Below are positions 1 through 7,529 of a stretch of 13,908 bases of DNA, piece after piece; within the stretch, counting starts at the first letter, position 1, and each line of letters opens with the position of its first letter. The position numbers were made by a program, and so were the translations under genes. The stretch comes from a bacterium (GTDB lineage Bacteria; Bacteroidota; Bacteroidia; Bacteroidales; Muribaculaceae). The notes under the pieces are model-generated. The model saw only the letters and a list, made by a program, of their open reading frames with translations, searched no databases and was not told where the DNA came from. The stretch spans positions 1 through 13,908 of the forward strand of contig SFVH01000038.1 in NCBI GenBank assembly GCA_004561555.1. The letters are read 5' to 3'.

Positions 1-1010
1 TTGACTTTAGCTGTTGGCGAGCCGTTGTTGCTGCTGCTACGACTTTCGGAGTAGCTGAACGACGAGCGAGAGAACACGTTGTTGGTGTTTTCGATGAGGA
101 TGTTGCTACTGCCGTCGAAGATGGTTACGTCGAAGGCGAAACGTCCGTTGTAGTTGGAAGCGCCTACAAGGTCTTTGTAGGGCACAAAAATCTGGAAGTC
201 AGACCAGTGACTGCTTTCGTAGAGCACGGTGGCTTCTTTCTTATACCAAATCCAGTCTTCATCACTGTTTTTGAGTTGAGTGATATCGTCGTCGAGGTAG
301 AAGAACACAGCGTAGGAGATGTCTTGCCCCTTCATATTGTTTACTGTGAGGTCTGTGTGGATAATCATACCCTTCTCTCCGTCATTATATTGGTTGTGGT
401 CGACCCACACCTTGTTGATTACGGCATCACCGGCGCCAACGTTGCTGTTGCTACCGCTACCGCTGCCATTGCCGCTGCCCGCAGAACCTTCTTGATAGAT
501 GTGGATAGTTGCGGTGTGGCCTTTGGGGGTGCGCAAGACGAGCGAACCGCTGCGAGCACTGCCGGCAGCCTCCACACTGATTTCGAGTTTAGTCTTGGAG
601 CGGCTCACGATGTTCACCCAATAAGGCTTTTCAGCCACCGACCACGAGGGGGCGTTGGTCGACACGGCAATTGAAGTATTGGCGCTCGACAAGGCGAAAC
701 GCACGGTAGTTTCCGAGGCGTTTTCCACATTGATATAAGTATCCTTAGAGGTAGCACCACCGCCACCCGAGGGGGTCAATTTCTCGTCACACTTCTTTAT
801 CCACGAAGCCAAGTCGTTGTTTGCCGGCTTATCGGGGCAAGCCTTGGCTGCACTAAACAACTTTTTAGCTTTAGCATATTGACCGCTATTATAGTTTTGA
901 ATACCCTTGCTACGCGAAACATCGTAGCAACCTGCCGTAGCTACCACTGCTGTGAGCATCATCACTGCCGCCACAAAAAGGCGATGAATAATGGAGTTTG
1001 AAGCTTTCAT
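1..1010 (-). CDS. Exported TPR-like/BACON-like multidomain protein, 3' end cut by window edge
   Basis: The frame is open from an ATG at 1010 to the window edge, giving 336 codons and no stop. Residues 1-28 form a signal peptide with a hydrophobic core (LFVAAVMMLTAVVATAGC). C28 may be a lipidated cysteine, although the lipobox is weak (TAGC), so a type I signal peptide is also possible. Residues about 35-77 look like a single TPR-type helix pair (GIQNYNSGQYAKAKKLF, then a WIKKC motif). Residues about 92-175 resemble a BACON domain: a PSW..A..PYWV core, then LEISVEAAGSARSGSLVLR and a closing IHIYQEG, typical of this Ig-like fold in Bacteroidota surface proteins. A Gly/Ser/Asn linker (about 176-193) leads to a beta-rich region with KVWVDHNQYNDGEKGMIIH and HWSDFQIFVPYKDL; from memory this pattern recurs in Bacteroidales exported proteins, but I cannot name the domain. 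It has its own promoter 62 bases after the MATE gene. Coding is seen; the role, perhaps envelope or glycan adhesion, is inferred. Confidence 0.85.
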   Translation of the reverse strand, partial: MKASNSIIHRLFVAAVMMLTAVVATAGCYDVSRSKGIQNYNSGQYAKAKKLFSAAKACPDKPANNDLASWIKKCDEKLTPSGGGGATSKDTYINVENASETTVRFALSSANTSIAVSTNAPSWSVAEKPYWVNIVSRSKTKLEISVEAAGSARSGSLVLRTPKGHTATIHIYQEGSAGSGNGSGSGSNSNVGAGDAVINKVWVDHNQYNDGEKGMIIHTDLTVNNMKGQDISYAVFFYLDDDITQLKNSDEDWIWYKKEATVLYESSHWSDFQIFVPYKDLVGASNYNGRFAFDVTIFDGSSNILIENTNNVFSRSSFSYSESRSSSNNGSPTAKV

Positions 1011-1033
1011 ATTATCGTGTTGTTAAGTTTTTA

Positions 1034-1065
1034 CAAAAGTAAAAATAAATTGAAAAACAAGCAAT
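1034..1065 (-). promoter_or_regulatory. Promoter of the BACON-like gene (Bacteroidota -33/-7 type)
   Basis: On the minus strand TACTTTTG (1041-1034) fits the TAnnTTTG -7 box exactly. An ATTG at 1065-1062 sits 20 bases upstream, close to the TTTG -33 element. The predicted start of transcription is near 1029, leaving a leader of about 20 nt before the ATG at 1010. The surrounding 60 bases are very AT-rich. I see no convincing terminator between the MATE stop codon and this promoter, so some read-through from the MATE gene is possible. Confidence 0.6.
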
Positions 1066-1072
1066 AAAATAT

Positions 1073-2401
1073 TTATATTTTTTGTCCCATCCATTTACAG
1101 GATTTAAGATAATATCCACAAAGCACCATCATAATCACACCGTAGACACTTTCGGCAGTCCAAGCCAGCGCTACATCCACCCTCATCCAATAGATTGTGA
1201 TGGTGATATAAGCCATATACACCACGAGCGACAACAGTTCGAGGCGGAAGGCGGTGCGAGTCTGTCCGGTGCCCGAGACGCTCGAGAAGAAGCAGTTGGC
1301 AGGCACTAAAAACAAGTAGCTTGACGCCATCACCCACAGCGATGCCACCGAAGCGTCGACAAGCTGCGGCACGTCGGTGAAAATAGCCAAGAAAACTTTC
1401 GGGAAAAGGCTAATCACCACAAGCACCGGGATGACCACCAGATATGTGAGTTTGACGTGGCGCAAAATCGTGGGCCACACCTCCCTGGAGTGCCCCTCGC
1501 CGATGAGATTGCTCACTATTGAGGAGCAGGCGGAGGCAAACGCCATCACGGTCATAAAGGTGAGACCGGATAGACTTCTCACGATGTTGGTCACCGCCAG
1601 AGCCTCCTCACCGAGGTGCTCGATATAAATGAAAAAGATAAACCACGTGGAGATTGATATAAAACTTTGTATCATCACCCACACACTAAGCCGCAAAATG
1701 CGACGCTGCCCCGAAAGGCTGAAGCGAGGAATGCTCTGCAGCGAATATTTCTTGTAGCTGATGCCATAGCGAGTGTAGGCAATGAAAAACACCACCGACA
1801 CCGCCTCGGCGAGCGTCGACCCCAAAGCCGCTCCGCCGATGCCCATCTTCGGGCAGCCGAAATGGCCGAAAATCAGCGCATAGTTAAACACGATGTTGCT
1901 CACCACCATCACTACAGAGTTGAGCGTGAGCGTCTTGGTGAGCGTAGTGCCCACATAGAAAGAGCGAAACATACCGCCGGCAAAGGCGAAGAAAAAACCG
2001 TAGACACGCCATTGCATATACTCCAATGCCTTCCGTGCTACATTGTCCGACGCCACAATCATACGCAAGATGTCGTCGACAAAAAGAGACGACAGCAGAA
2101 ACAACACCGCCGCCAAGGCAGTCACGAAGTAGATGCCCTGATAAAACACGTTACCGATGTCGGCAAAACGCCCCTCTCCGTTGCGCCGGGCGATAAGGAT
2201 TTGGGCACCGGTGCAAAACCCGTGTCCCACCATAAAAATCACCAAAAACATCACCCCGGCAATAGCCGAAGCACCCAGCTCCACTTCGCCCACACGTCCC
2301 ATAAATGCCGTGTCGGTGAGGTTGATGAGCTGCTCCATTGCCAAGCTCACCAGGATAGGAAAAGCGATGCCCCAAATGCGTCGATAATTATATGCTTCCA
2401 T
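1073..2401 (-). CDS. MATE-family multidrug/Na+(H+) antiporter
   Basis: This 442-residue integral inner-membrane protein has about twelve hydrophobic segments, the usual size and topology of MATE exporters, which expel cationic drugs or metabolites in exchange for Na+ or H+. The N-terminal region carries the typical first-helix pattern EQLINLTDTAFMGRVGEVEL (about residues 23-42), with an acidic D30 in the membrane helix. A hydrophobic duplicate half follows around residue 235. I choose the ATG at 2401: the in-frame upstream codon at 2443 is GTG, the 14 extra residues are not hydrophobic MATE-like sequence, and a TAnnTTTG box lies inside that extension (2410-2417). The gene starts 331 bases after the fbp stop, beyond a terminator, so it is probably its own unit. 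The substrate cannot be deduced; DinF- or NorM-like subtypes are both possible. Confidence 0.93.
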   Translation of the reverse strand: MEAYNYRRIWGIAFPILVSLAMEQLINLTDTAFMGRVGEVELGASAIAGVMFLVIFMVGHGFCTGAQILIARRNGEGRFADIGNVFYQGIYFVTALAAVLFLLSSLFVDDILRMIVASDNVARKALEYMQWRVYGFFFAFAGGMFRSFYVGTTLTKTLTLNSVVMVVSNIVFNYALIFGHFGCPKMGIGGAALGSTLAEAVSVVFFIAYTRYGISYKKYSLQSIPRFSLSGQRRILRLSVWVMIQSFISISTWFIFFIYIEHLGEEALAVTNIVRSLSGLTFMTVMAFASACSSIVSNLIGEGHSREVWPTILRHVKLTYLVVIPVLVVISLFPKVFLAIFTDVPQLVDASVASLWVMASSYLFLVPANCFFSSVSGTGQTRTAFRLELLSLVVYMAYITITIYWMRVDVALAWTAESVYGVIMMVLCGYYLKSCKWMGQKI

Positions 2402-2409
2402 AGTGGCTG

Positions 2410-2417
2410 CAAAGTTA
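2410..2417 (-). promoter_or_regulatory. Candidate -7 promoter box immediately before the MATE start
   Basis: TAACTTTG on the minus strand matches TAnnTTTG exactly and ends only 8 bases before the ATG at 2401, so transcription would begin about 2-5 bases upstream of the start codon, giving a nearly leaderless message. No good TTTG element is found 17-20 bases further upstream (the bases there read TGGC or GTGG on the minus strand), which makes the call weaker than for the other promoters in the window. Confidence 0.4.
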
Positions 2418-2606
2418 AGCAATTTATCGACAATTCGCCACACCGACTCCTGAAATCCGTGCTACGGGCGACACACGAGTTTGACCACCGGGGTGTGGCG
2501 CAACACAAGCGGCTTGTTATGGGCAAAGAAAATCACCCCATCGGCAATGATGCGCTTGTGATGTTTACTATTAGCTTACACAATGGCAACAAAAACAACA
2601 GATATG

Positions 2607-2656
2607 GCCTCAAAGAGAAAAAATTGAGGCTGTACCTATTGGCATAGCCTCAATTT
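2607..2656 (-). terminator. Intrinsic terminator downstream of fbp
   Basis: AAATTGAGGCT (2621-2631) and AGCCTCAATTT (2646-2656) form a perfect 11-bp stem with a 14-base loop. Read on the minus strand, the stem is followed by a T-rich run (TTTCTCTTT after the last stem T's), as expected for a Rho-independent terminator of the fbp transcript. A third copy of the arm, GCCTCAA at 2607-2613, can pair with TTGAGGC at 2624-2630, so two mutually exclusive stems are possible. Confidence 0.6.
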
Positions 2657-2732
2657 CTCTCCCTGAAGGGGATATAAAGGAAAAGCAATATAGTGATAAC
2701 TTGTGAGTTGACTTCAGAGCATGAAAAAAGTG

Positions 2733-4712
2733 CTATCTATGCTCTTTCACCAACCCAAGGCGATAGGCTTTTAGGAGCTGCTTGAGTTCTTCAATCTGCT
2801 TGCGCAGCAGCTTCCCCTTGTCGGTGTGCTTTACGAGCATACGTTTGCTGTTAAACTCCACCAAAAACGAATTGGAGCGGATATCGAGCCCCTCTTCAAT
2901 GGCTTTTTGGCGCGACTCGAAAGGCTCGTGCTGCACAAGCTGTAACGCGCGGGAGTGGAACACGAGTGTATATCCGGCGATACCCGTTTCGGGCTGATAA
3001 GCACGGGAGAAACCGCCATCGATTACGAGCATCTTCCCGTTAGCTTTCACGGGCTGTTCGCCCTTAATTGTCTTCACCGGCACATGACCGTTGATGATGT
3101 GGGAATGAGGGTCGTTGATGCCAAATTCGGCAAGGATACGATTGCAGGTGTCTTCGTTGTTGCGCAGAGTGTAGTAGCAACCTTTCTCCTCGCGATGGGT
3201 GTTTTTGTCGGCGATGAAATAACGCTCGAATGTTGCCATCTTGTCTTTATCAAACGACGGCGAATCGGGTCCGCACCAAAGATACCACACGTAATCGAGG
3301 GCATAATCTTCACCGTCGAAATAAGCCGTTCTCACCAACTGGTCGACCTTGTCGAGCAACGCCTTACCGCTGAAAGTCTTGCCGGAGATAGCCACCTCGC
3401 GGAATGTTCCGTCGGCATTGAGCGGAATGGAAGCATGGTAGAGGAGGTTGTTGTTGACGGTGAGATACATACTCCCCTGCGAGAAGAGGCAACGTATGTG
3501 TTTACTTAATTTCTCGCTATTGACAAAGGAGTTGTGGAGCTTCTCCACCAAGTCGGCTTCCTCCGGAGTGAGCTTATAGGGGTCGGCAGGGTCGATGGTG
3601 GGGAAAGAACTGTCGAGCAAGTCGTAAGATTTGCCGCCGATAATGATTGTGCCGTTGTTGTAGTCTATCTTGTCAAGCAGCAAGCGGTCGTCCATAGCAA
3701 ACTCCGGATGTCGCTTGATGATTGCGGCTTCAAGCTTAAATTGTATCACGGCAATAGCCTTATGCATTTGAGCTATGAGGCGCAGGGTCTTCTCCGGATA
3801 GGTCTTGTCGGCATATTTCTGCTTCAAGGCAAACACAGTGCAAGCGTCGTCGGCATAGGTGTCCATAGCGAAGGTAGCAAGGGGTAGGAGATTGATGCCA
3901 TAGCCCTCCTCGAGAGTAGTGAGGGTGCCGTAGCGCATGGAAATGCGTATTACGTTGGCTATACAGCTGTCGTTGCCGGAAGCGGCACCCATCCATAGCA
4001 GGTCGTGGTTGCCCCACTGGATGTCGAAGTTGTGATAGTCGCAGAGGGTATCCATTATGATGTGCGCACCGGGACCGCGATCGTAGATGTCGCCCACAAT
4101 GTGGAGAGAGTCGATGGTGAGCCGCTGTATAAGGTTACACATGGCAATGATGAAATCGTCGGCACGCTCAGTAGAGATGATGGTGTTGATAATCTGTGTG
4201 GTATAGCCTTGCTTGTTAAGGTCGCCGGAGGTCTCATGCAGGAGTTCCTGGATGATATAGGAGAATTCCTCGGGAAGAGCTTTGCGCACCTTCGAGCGAG
4301 TGTATTTCGACGACACACTTTGACACACCAACACCAACTGATTGAGGGTGGTGAGATACCAATCGTTGAGGTCTTTCTCGGTGTCTTTCACAAGATGAAG
4401 CTTCTCTTGGGGATAGTAGATGAGGGTGCACAATGCCTTCTTTTGAGCCTCGCGCAGAGAGTTGCCGAAGATATCGTTGACCTTGCGCTTTATTGAGCCG
4501 GAGGCATTTTTAAGCACATGCTGAAATGCCTCATATTCGCCGTGTATGTCTGTGAGGAAATGCTCAGTGCCTTTGGGGAGGTTGAGGATAGCTTCGAGAT
4601 TGATAATTTCCGTACTGGCGGTAGCAACGGTGGGAAAAAGGCGAGAGAGGAGTTGCAAATAGTGCAAGTCGAGCGTTATCGCCACATCTTGTGTTTTAGT
4701 AATATCCGACAT
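2733..4712 (-). CDS. fbp: Fructose-1,6-bisphosphatase, class III
   Basis: This cytoplasmic enzyme of 659 residues hydrolyses fructose 1,6-bisphosphate to fructose 6-phosphate and phosphate (EC 3.1.3.11), a committed step of gluconeogenesis. Its length fits the class III family of Firmicutes and Bacteroidota, which is unrelated to E. coli Fbp and belongs to the calcineurin-like metallophosphatases. The metal-binding motifs are in order: LTDIHGEYEAF (D55, H57), IVGDIYDRG (about 206-213; D208, D211), WGNHD (233-237; N235, H236), then NGHVPVK (541-547) and VIDGGFSRAYQ (about 564-574). The C-terminal 40 residues are charged and helical, as in relatives. Only one plausible ATG start exists. The gene has its own promoter just after the Sus operon terminator and its own terminator downstream, so it is probably monocistronic. 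No key motif is missing, so it should be active. Confidence 0.97.
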   Translation of the reverse strand: MSDITKTQDVAITLDLHYLQLLSRLFPTVATASTEIINLEAILNLPKGTEHFLTDIHGEYEAFQHVLKNASGSIKRKVNDIFGNSLREAQKKALCTLIYYPQEKLHLVKDTEKDLNDWYLTTLNQLVLVCQSVSSKYTRSKVRKALPEEFSYIIQELLHETSGDLNKQGYTTQIINTIISTERADDFIIAMCNLIQRLTIDSLHIVGDIYDRGPGAHIIMDTLCDYHNFDIQWGNHDLLWMGAASGNDSCIANVIRISMRYGTLTTLEEGYGINLLPLATFAMDTYADDACTVFALKQKYADKTYPEKTLRLIAQMHKAIAVIQFKLEAAIIKRHPEFAMDDRLLLDKIDYNNGTIIIGGKSYDLLDSSFPTIDPADPYKLTPEEADLVEKLHNSFVNSEKLSKHIRCLFSQGSMYLTVNNNLLYHASIPLNADGTFREVAISGKTFSGKALLDKVDQLVRTAYFDGEDYALDYVWYLWCGPDSPSFDKDKMATFERYFIADKNTHREEKGCYYTLRNNEDTCNRILAEFGINDPHSHIINGHVPVKTIKGEQPVKANGKMLVIDGGFSRAYQPETGIAGYTLVFHSRALQLVQHEPFESRQKAIEEGLDIRSNSFLVEFNSKRMLVKHTDKGKLLRKQIEELKQLLKAYRLGLVKEHR

Positions 4713-4735
4713 TTCTAATGGTTTTTATGTTATTG

Positions 4736-4766
4736 CAAATATATAAATATTTATTATGAAACGAAA
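4736..4766 (-). promoter_or_regulatory. Promoter of fbp
   Basis: On the minus strand TATATTTG (4743-4736) matches the TAnnTTTG -7 box and TTTC (4766-4763) lies 19 bases upstream, one base from the TTTG -33 element. Transcription would begin near 4731, giving a leader of about 18-20 nt with no structure and no purine-rich Shine-Dalgarno, which is usual in Bacteroidota. Confidence 0.6.
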
Positions 4767-4774
4767 GATAATTA

Positions 4775-4814
4775 CAAAAAATCAAAAAGAGGGTCGGCTT
4801 GTTGCCGACCCTCT
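4775..4814 (-). terminator. Strong intrinsic terminator of the SusCDEF operon
   Basis: GCCGACCCTCT (4804-4814) and AGAGGGTCGGC (4788-4798) form a perfect 11-bp GC-rich stem with a 5-base loop. On the minus strand the stem runs directly into CTCTTTTTGATTTTTTG, a clear T tract. It starts 27 bases after the susF-like stop codon and ends about 10 bases before the -33 element of fbp, separating the two units cleanly. Confidence 0.9.
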
Positions 4815-4841
4815 GACATTGCTGATTATTTCAAGAACTGA

Positions 4842-6251
4842 TTACTTGACCGGAGTCAAAGTAGCCTTGTAGTTGTCAGAAGCACTGAGGTCAAGAGTAA
4901 TCTTGTAGGTGCCTGCGGTAACTGATATGTCTTTACCGTCTACCCACATATCATCAACTGAATCACCACCGAGGTTAATAGCCCAATCGTGGTTAGCGCG
5001 GAACTTGATTTTACCATCGGTCAAAGTCATTTCGCCTTCCCACACGAGTTTGCCCTTGTAAGTAAGCTCGGTGTCGTCATCCCATCCCTTAGGAGTAGCA
5101 TCACCAATCACACCCCAAGAAGTGATTTCAGTATACTTGTAAGAAGACTTCATAACTTCGAGAGTGAAGTAGTAGATACCCTTAGTAACAGTAATATTTC
5201 CTGCTGCACCATCGGCAGAAAGCACACCATCAGCAGCGCCGGCACCGTAGTTGGTACCACTCCAGTCTGTCTTGGTAGAGAACTTCACTTGAGTACCCTT
5301 CAACATATCAACGAAACCGGTGTGAACACCTGAATTACGCTCATAAATGAAGTTGGTTTCTTTATGCGACCAAGCAGAGAAGTCGCCTACGTAGTACAAC
5401 TTCGGAGCATAAGGACTCATAACAAATGTTTTTTCAAGCATATTAACACAGAGCTTATAGGGACCAGCCATAGTGATGTTAATCACCTTAGCTTCGCTAC
5501 CTTCTACCAAAACGCCCGACATGCCTACTTCCTTCGGACCGATAGCATAGTTAAACTCATTGCCCGGGTCAGCAAGAGCTTTTTGCAAGCCAGACGGGCT
5601 CATCAATTGATAAGAGCCTGCAGCAAGCTCGGCTGTAGCTTCAAAATCAGGATTGTCGTAAACGTCGCCGCCATTGTTCTTGAGGACAATAAGCTTTTCA
5701 GGATTGTTCCAGCCTTCATCAAACATAGCGTCAACCAAATAGTATTCTTTCTCTACAACGATGCCGAGGTCAACAGGCTTCAAAGAGATTTTGGTAGTCA
5801 ACAACGATTCGCCTTTCTTTACGGGGACAAAAGACTTGCCGTCAGTGAAATAAGGCACGAAACGCACATAAAGATCTTTTGCGTTTGGGGTCTTGCCATA
5901 AAAATCGCGGAAGCAAGCGTCGAGGACAGATACAGAAATCTTACCGTCAGTGAGACGCTCGTTGATTACTTCAGAGAAGTTTTCGTCGGCAGCGATTTCA
6001 GCATCGTAAGCCACCGAAACTCCTTCATTGAGGGCGGGAGTTTCAACAGTCTTGACAAGCTCAATCAATGCATCGGCATCTAAGGTATTGAGGTCGAGGT
6101 CGCCGAGTTGTGCACCGGCAGCAACCTTTACACCGCCGAGCTCCATAATCGGGGCTTGGTCGTTGTGTTGCGGAATTGCTTCATCATAGTCGTCGCAGGC
6201 AGTGAAACCCAAAGCCAAAGCCGACATTAAAAATATTCCTAATTTTTTCAT
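4842..6251 (-). CDS. SusF-like surface glycan-binding lipoprotein
   Basis: This 469-residue outer-membrane lipoprotein probably holds oligosaccharide at the cell surface for the SusC/D transporter. Residues 1-19 are a lipoprotein signal peptide ending GFTAC; C19 is followed by DDYDE, the acidic pattern associated with surface export of Bacteroidota lipoproteins. After an Ig-like N-terminal domain (about 25-160, DUF5115-like) come three repeated beta-sandwich modules (about 165-280, 284-375 and 377-467), the same plan as Bacteroides thetaiotaomicron SusF (about 485 residues) with its three starch-binding modules. Aromatic residues that could stack on sugar rings are visible: LYYVGDFSAWS (285-295), TKTDWSGTNYG (327-337), NHDWAINLGGD (420-430). 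Last gene of the operon, 77 bases after the susE-like stop and just before the terminator. The family is well supported; alpha-glucan specificity is only inferred from the architecture. Confidence 0.9.
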   Translation of the reverse strand: MKKLGIFLMSALALGFTACDDYDEAIPQHNDQAPIMELGGVKVAAGAQLGDLDLNTLDADALIELVKTVETPALNEGVSVAYDAEIAADENFSEVINERLTDGKISVSVLDACFRDFYGKTPNAKDLYVRFVPYFTDGKSFVPVKKGESLLTTKISLKPVDLGIVVEKEYYLVDAMFDEGWNNPEKLIVLKNNGGDVYDNPDFEATAELAAGSYQLMSPSGLQKALADPGNEFNYAIGPKEVGMSGVLVEGSEAKVINITMAGPYKLCVNMLEKTFVMSPYAPKLYYVGDFSAWSHKETNFIYERNSGVHTGFVDMLKGTQVKFSTKTDWSGTNYGAGAADGVLSADGAAGNITVTKGIYYFTLEVMKSSYKYTEITSWGVIGDATPKGWDDDTELTYKGKLVWEGEMTLTDGKIKFRANHDWAINLGGDSVDDMWVDGKDISVTAGTYKITLDLSASDNYKATLTPVK

Positions 6252-6274
6252 ATTGAGTTTTCATTTATTAAATC

Positions 6275-6311
6275 CGGCTTAGGAGCGGAGCAATGTCGAC
6301 TCCTAATGCCG
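6275..6311 (-). other. Intercistronic hairpin between the susE- and susF-like genes
   Basis: CGGCTTAGGAG (6275-6285) pairs with CTCCTAATGCCG (6300-6311) over 11 bp with one bulged T (6307) and a 14-base loop. On the minus-strand transcript it lies 17 bases after the SusE-like stop and 23 bases before the SusF-like ATG. The 3' side continues GATTTAATAAATG, which is AT-rich but not a T tract, so it is more likely a stabilising or processing stem than a full terminator. Confidence 0.55.
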
Positions 6312-6328
6312 AATTAAGGTGATTTCAA

Positions 6329-7504
6329 TTATTTGCAAGAAGCGTCGCCGGTTACGAAGTTAAGACGAACCACTTGACCGGCACTTGCATTAACGCGCTC
6401 TTGGTCGGGACCAGTACCACGGAAAGCAATTTTGCCGTCGAAGAAGATAAACTCAGTGTGCCACCAAGCACCTGCCCAGTCGATGTCATCGGCAAGGGTG
6501 CGCGGGTGAACGCAGAGACGAAGCTCGCCATCGGCAGCAAGAGCCGGAGATACGAATTCGCCGTCTGCAGAGTCGGGAACGGCAAATTCCCAATCGCTGG
6601 TCTTGTAAGTATCATCCCAAGTACCACCGTTACAAGCACCGTAAACATATACCTTCGGCGGGAAGATATAGGTGTCGTATTGATACTTGCGACCATCGAT
6701 AGCAACATCTACACCATAGAGATACCAGCCAGACTTGTCGACAGACACACCACCATCTTCAGTAACAGTAGCGTTCACGCCTTCTACTTCGCTGTGAGCA
6801 GTCACATGAGCTGCCTCAGAGAGGAATGAATCGTCGGCTTGAGAGATGTTGAACTTCACAGACTTGCCGGCTTCACAGTAGCGGATGGTCCAGAACTTGC
6901 TCTCGTTGCTGTGGATTTGAGTCATAGCAGCAGAGTTACCCCAATCCCAACCTGAGAAGTCGCCGGTCATGTAGATAACGGTAGGCACTACCATCGGAGG
7001 CAATGCGAAGAACGGAATGGTGTTGATTTTAATCACGTTGGATGTGATTTCGCTATCCTTCACCATTGAGTTGGCAATAACAGCATTTAAGCGGATATAC
7101 ACCGGAAGAGAACCTCCGGCAGCAGCCAATTCGGCATCGATTTCTTCTTGCGAAGCCCAGCCTTTAGCCACACAAATGGCAGTAGAGAAGTCGTAGGCGG
7201 GAACAAACATATTACACTCGGTAAACGTACCTGCTACGGTAGCTGCGGTGGCGAAATCCTCGGTGTTTGACACCTCAACGGTATAGTTTACGGCAGCAGC
7301 GTAACCATAGTCGGGTTGCGAGCATTGCAAGTTGATGTATTCAGCATTCATCAAGTCGTAAACGGCATTGCTGAATTGCGGTTGATTAAGAACAAATGTC
7401 GTTGGCTTGTGGTATTCCGCAATAGCCACTGAAGGGTCATCGCTTTCGCAAGAAGCAAACAATCCGAGCGATGCCACAGCCATCAATAAATATTTAAATT
7501 TCAT
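6329..7504 (-). CDS. SusE-like surface glycan-binding lipoprotein
   Basis: This 391-residue protein has a lipoprotein signal peptide (KYLLMAVASLGLFASC, C19) followed by ESDD, an acidic surface-export type tail. The N-terminal Ig-like domain carries the SusE pattern: TFVLNQPQFSNAVYDLMNAE (36-55), then YTVEVSNTEDF (74-84), ending near residue 163. Two carbohydrate-binding-like modules follow (about 173-280 and 284-385), with aromatic stretches YMTGDFSGWDWGN (178-190), YGACNGGTWDD (288-298) and DWAGAWWHTEF (342-352). B. thetaiotaomicron SusE has the same N-terminal domain plus two starch-binding modules and 387 residues. I start at the ATG at 7504; the frame could begin at a GTG at 7513, but that only adds three residues before an already complete signal peptide. 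It lies 25 bases after the SusD-like stop, so is co-transcribed. Glycan binding follows from the family; the ligand is inferred. Confidence 0.9.
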   Translation of the reverse strand: MKFKYLLMAVASLGLFASCESDDPSVAIAEYHKPTTFVLNQPQFSNAVYDLMNAEYINLQCSQPDYGYAAAVNYTVEVSNTEDFATAATVAGTFTECNMFVPAYDFSTAICVAKGWASQEEIDAELAAAGGSLPVYIRLNAVIANSMVKDSEITSNVIKINTIPFFALPPMVVPTVIYMTGDFSGWDWGNSAAMTQIHSNESKFWTIRYCEAGKSVKFNISQADDSFLSEAAHVTAHSEVEGVNATVTEDGGVSVDKSGWYLYGVDVAIDGRKYQYDTYIFPPKVYVYGACNGGTWDDTYKTSDWEFAVPDSADGEFVSPALAADGELRLCVHPRTLADDIDWAGAWWHTEFIFFDGKIAFRGTGPDQERVNASAGQVVRLNFVTGDASCK

Positions 7505-7529
7505 TGTTTTCACTGTTTAGATGTAAATA

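Larger units (their letters stand above)
2402..2732. other. Spacer of 331 bases between fbp and the MATE gene
   Basis: No complete gene is present on either strand. From the fbp end it holds a 7-bp inverted repeat overlapping the fbp stop (AGAGCAT 2716-2722 and ATGCTCT 2739-2745, weak), the hairpin terminator around 2607-2656, and the MATE -7 box at 2410-2417. On the minus strand, 2575 to 2462 is an open stretch of 37 codons bounded by stops, with no ATG and GC-rich third positions; it could be the remnant of a lost gene. Part of the plus strand across the same bases is also open, but that frame mostly runs antisense to the MATE gene. Confidence 0.5.

Noticed and set aside
422..482. Short repeat-like stretch of alternating GCC/GCT/ACC triplets
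   Set aside because: It encodes the Gly/Ser/Asn linker on the minus strand and is imperfect, so I do not call it a phase-variable repeat or CRISPR.
207..674. Plus-strand open frame of 155 codons
   Set aside because: It is antisense to the BACON-like gene, and its Ala/Val-rich stretch is just the reverse reading of the Gly/Ser linker.
1667..2647. Plus-strand open frame of 326 codons
   Set aside because: Most of it is antisense to the MATE gene, and the product is His/Arg/Gln-rich with no recognisable fold. The hydrophobic MATE reading is clearly the coding one.
2716..2745. 7-bp inverted repeat over the fbp stop codon as a terminator
   Set aside because: The stem is short, its loop is 16 bases, no T tract follows it, and it overlaps coding sequence. 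The hairpin at 2607-2656 fits better.
5364..6083. Plus-strand open frame of 239 codons
   Set aside because: It is antisense to the susF-like gene, which has a signal peptide, domain repeats and proper operon context; the plus-strand product resembles nothing.
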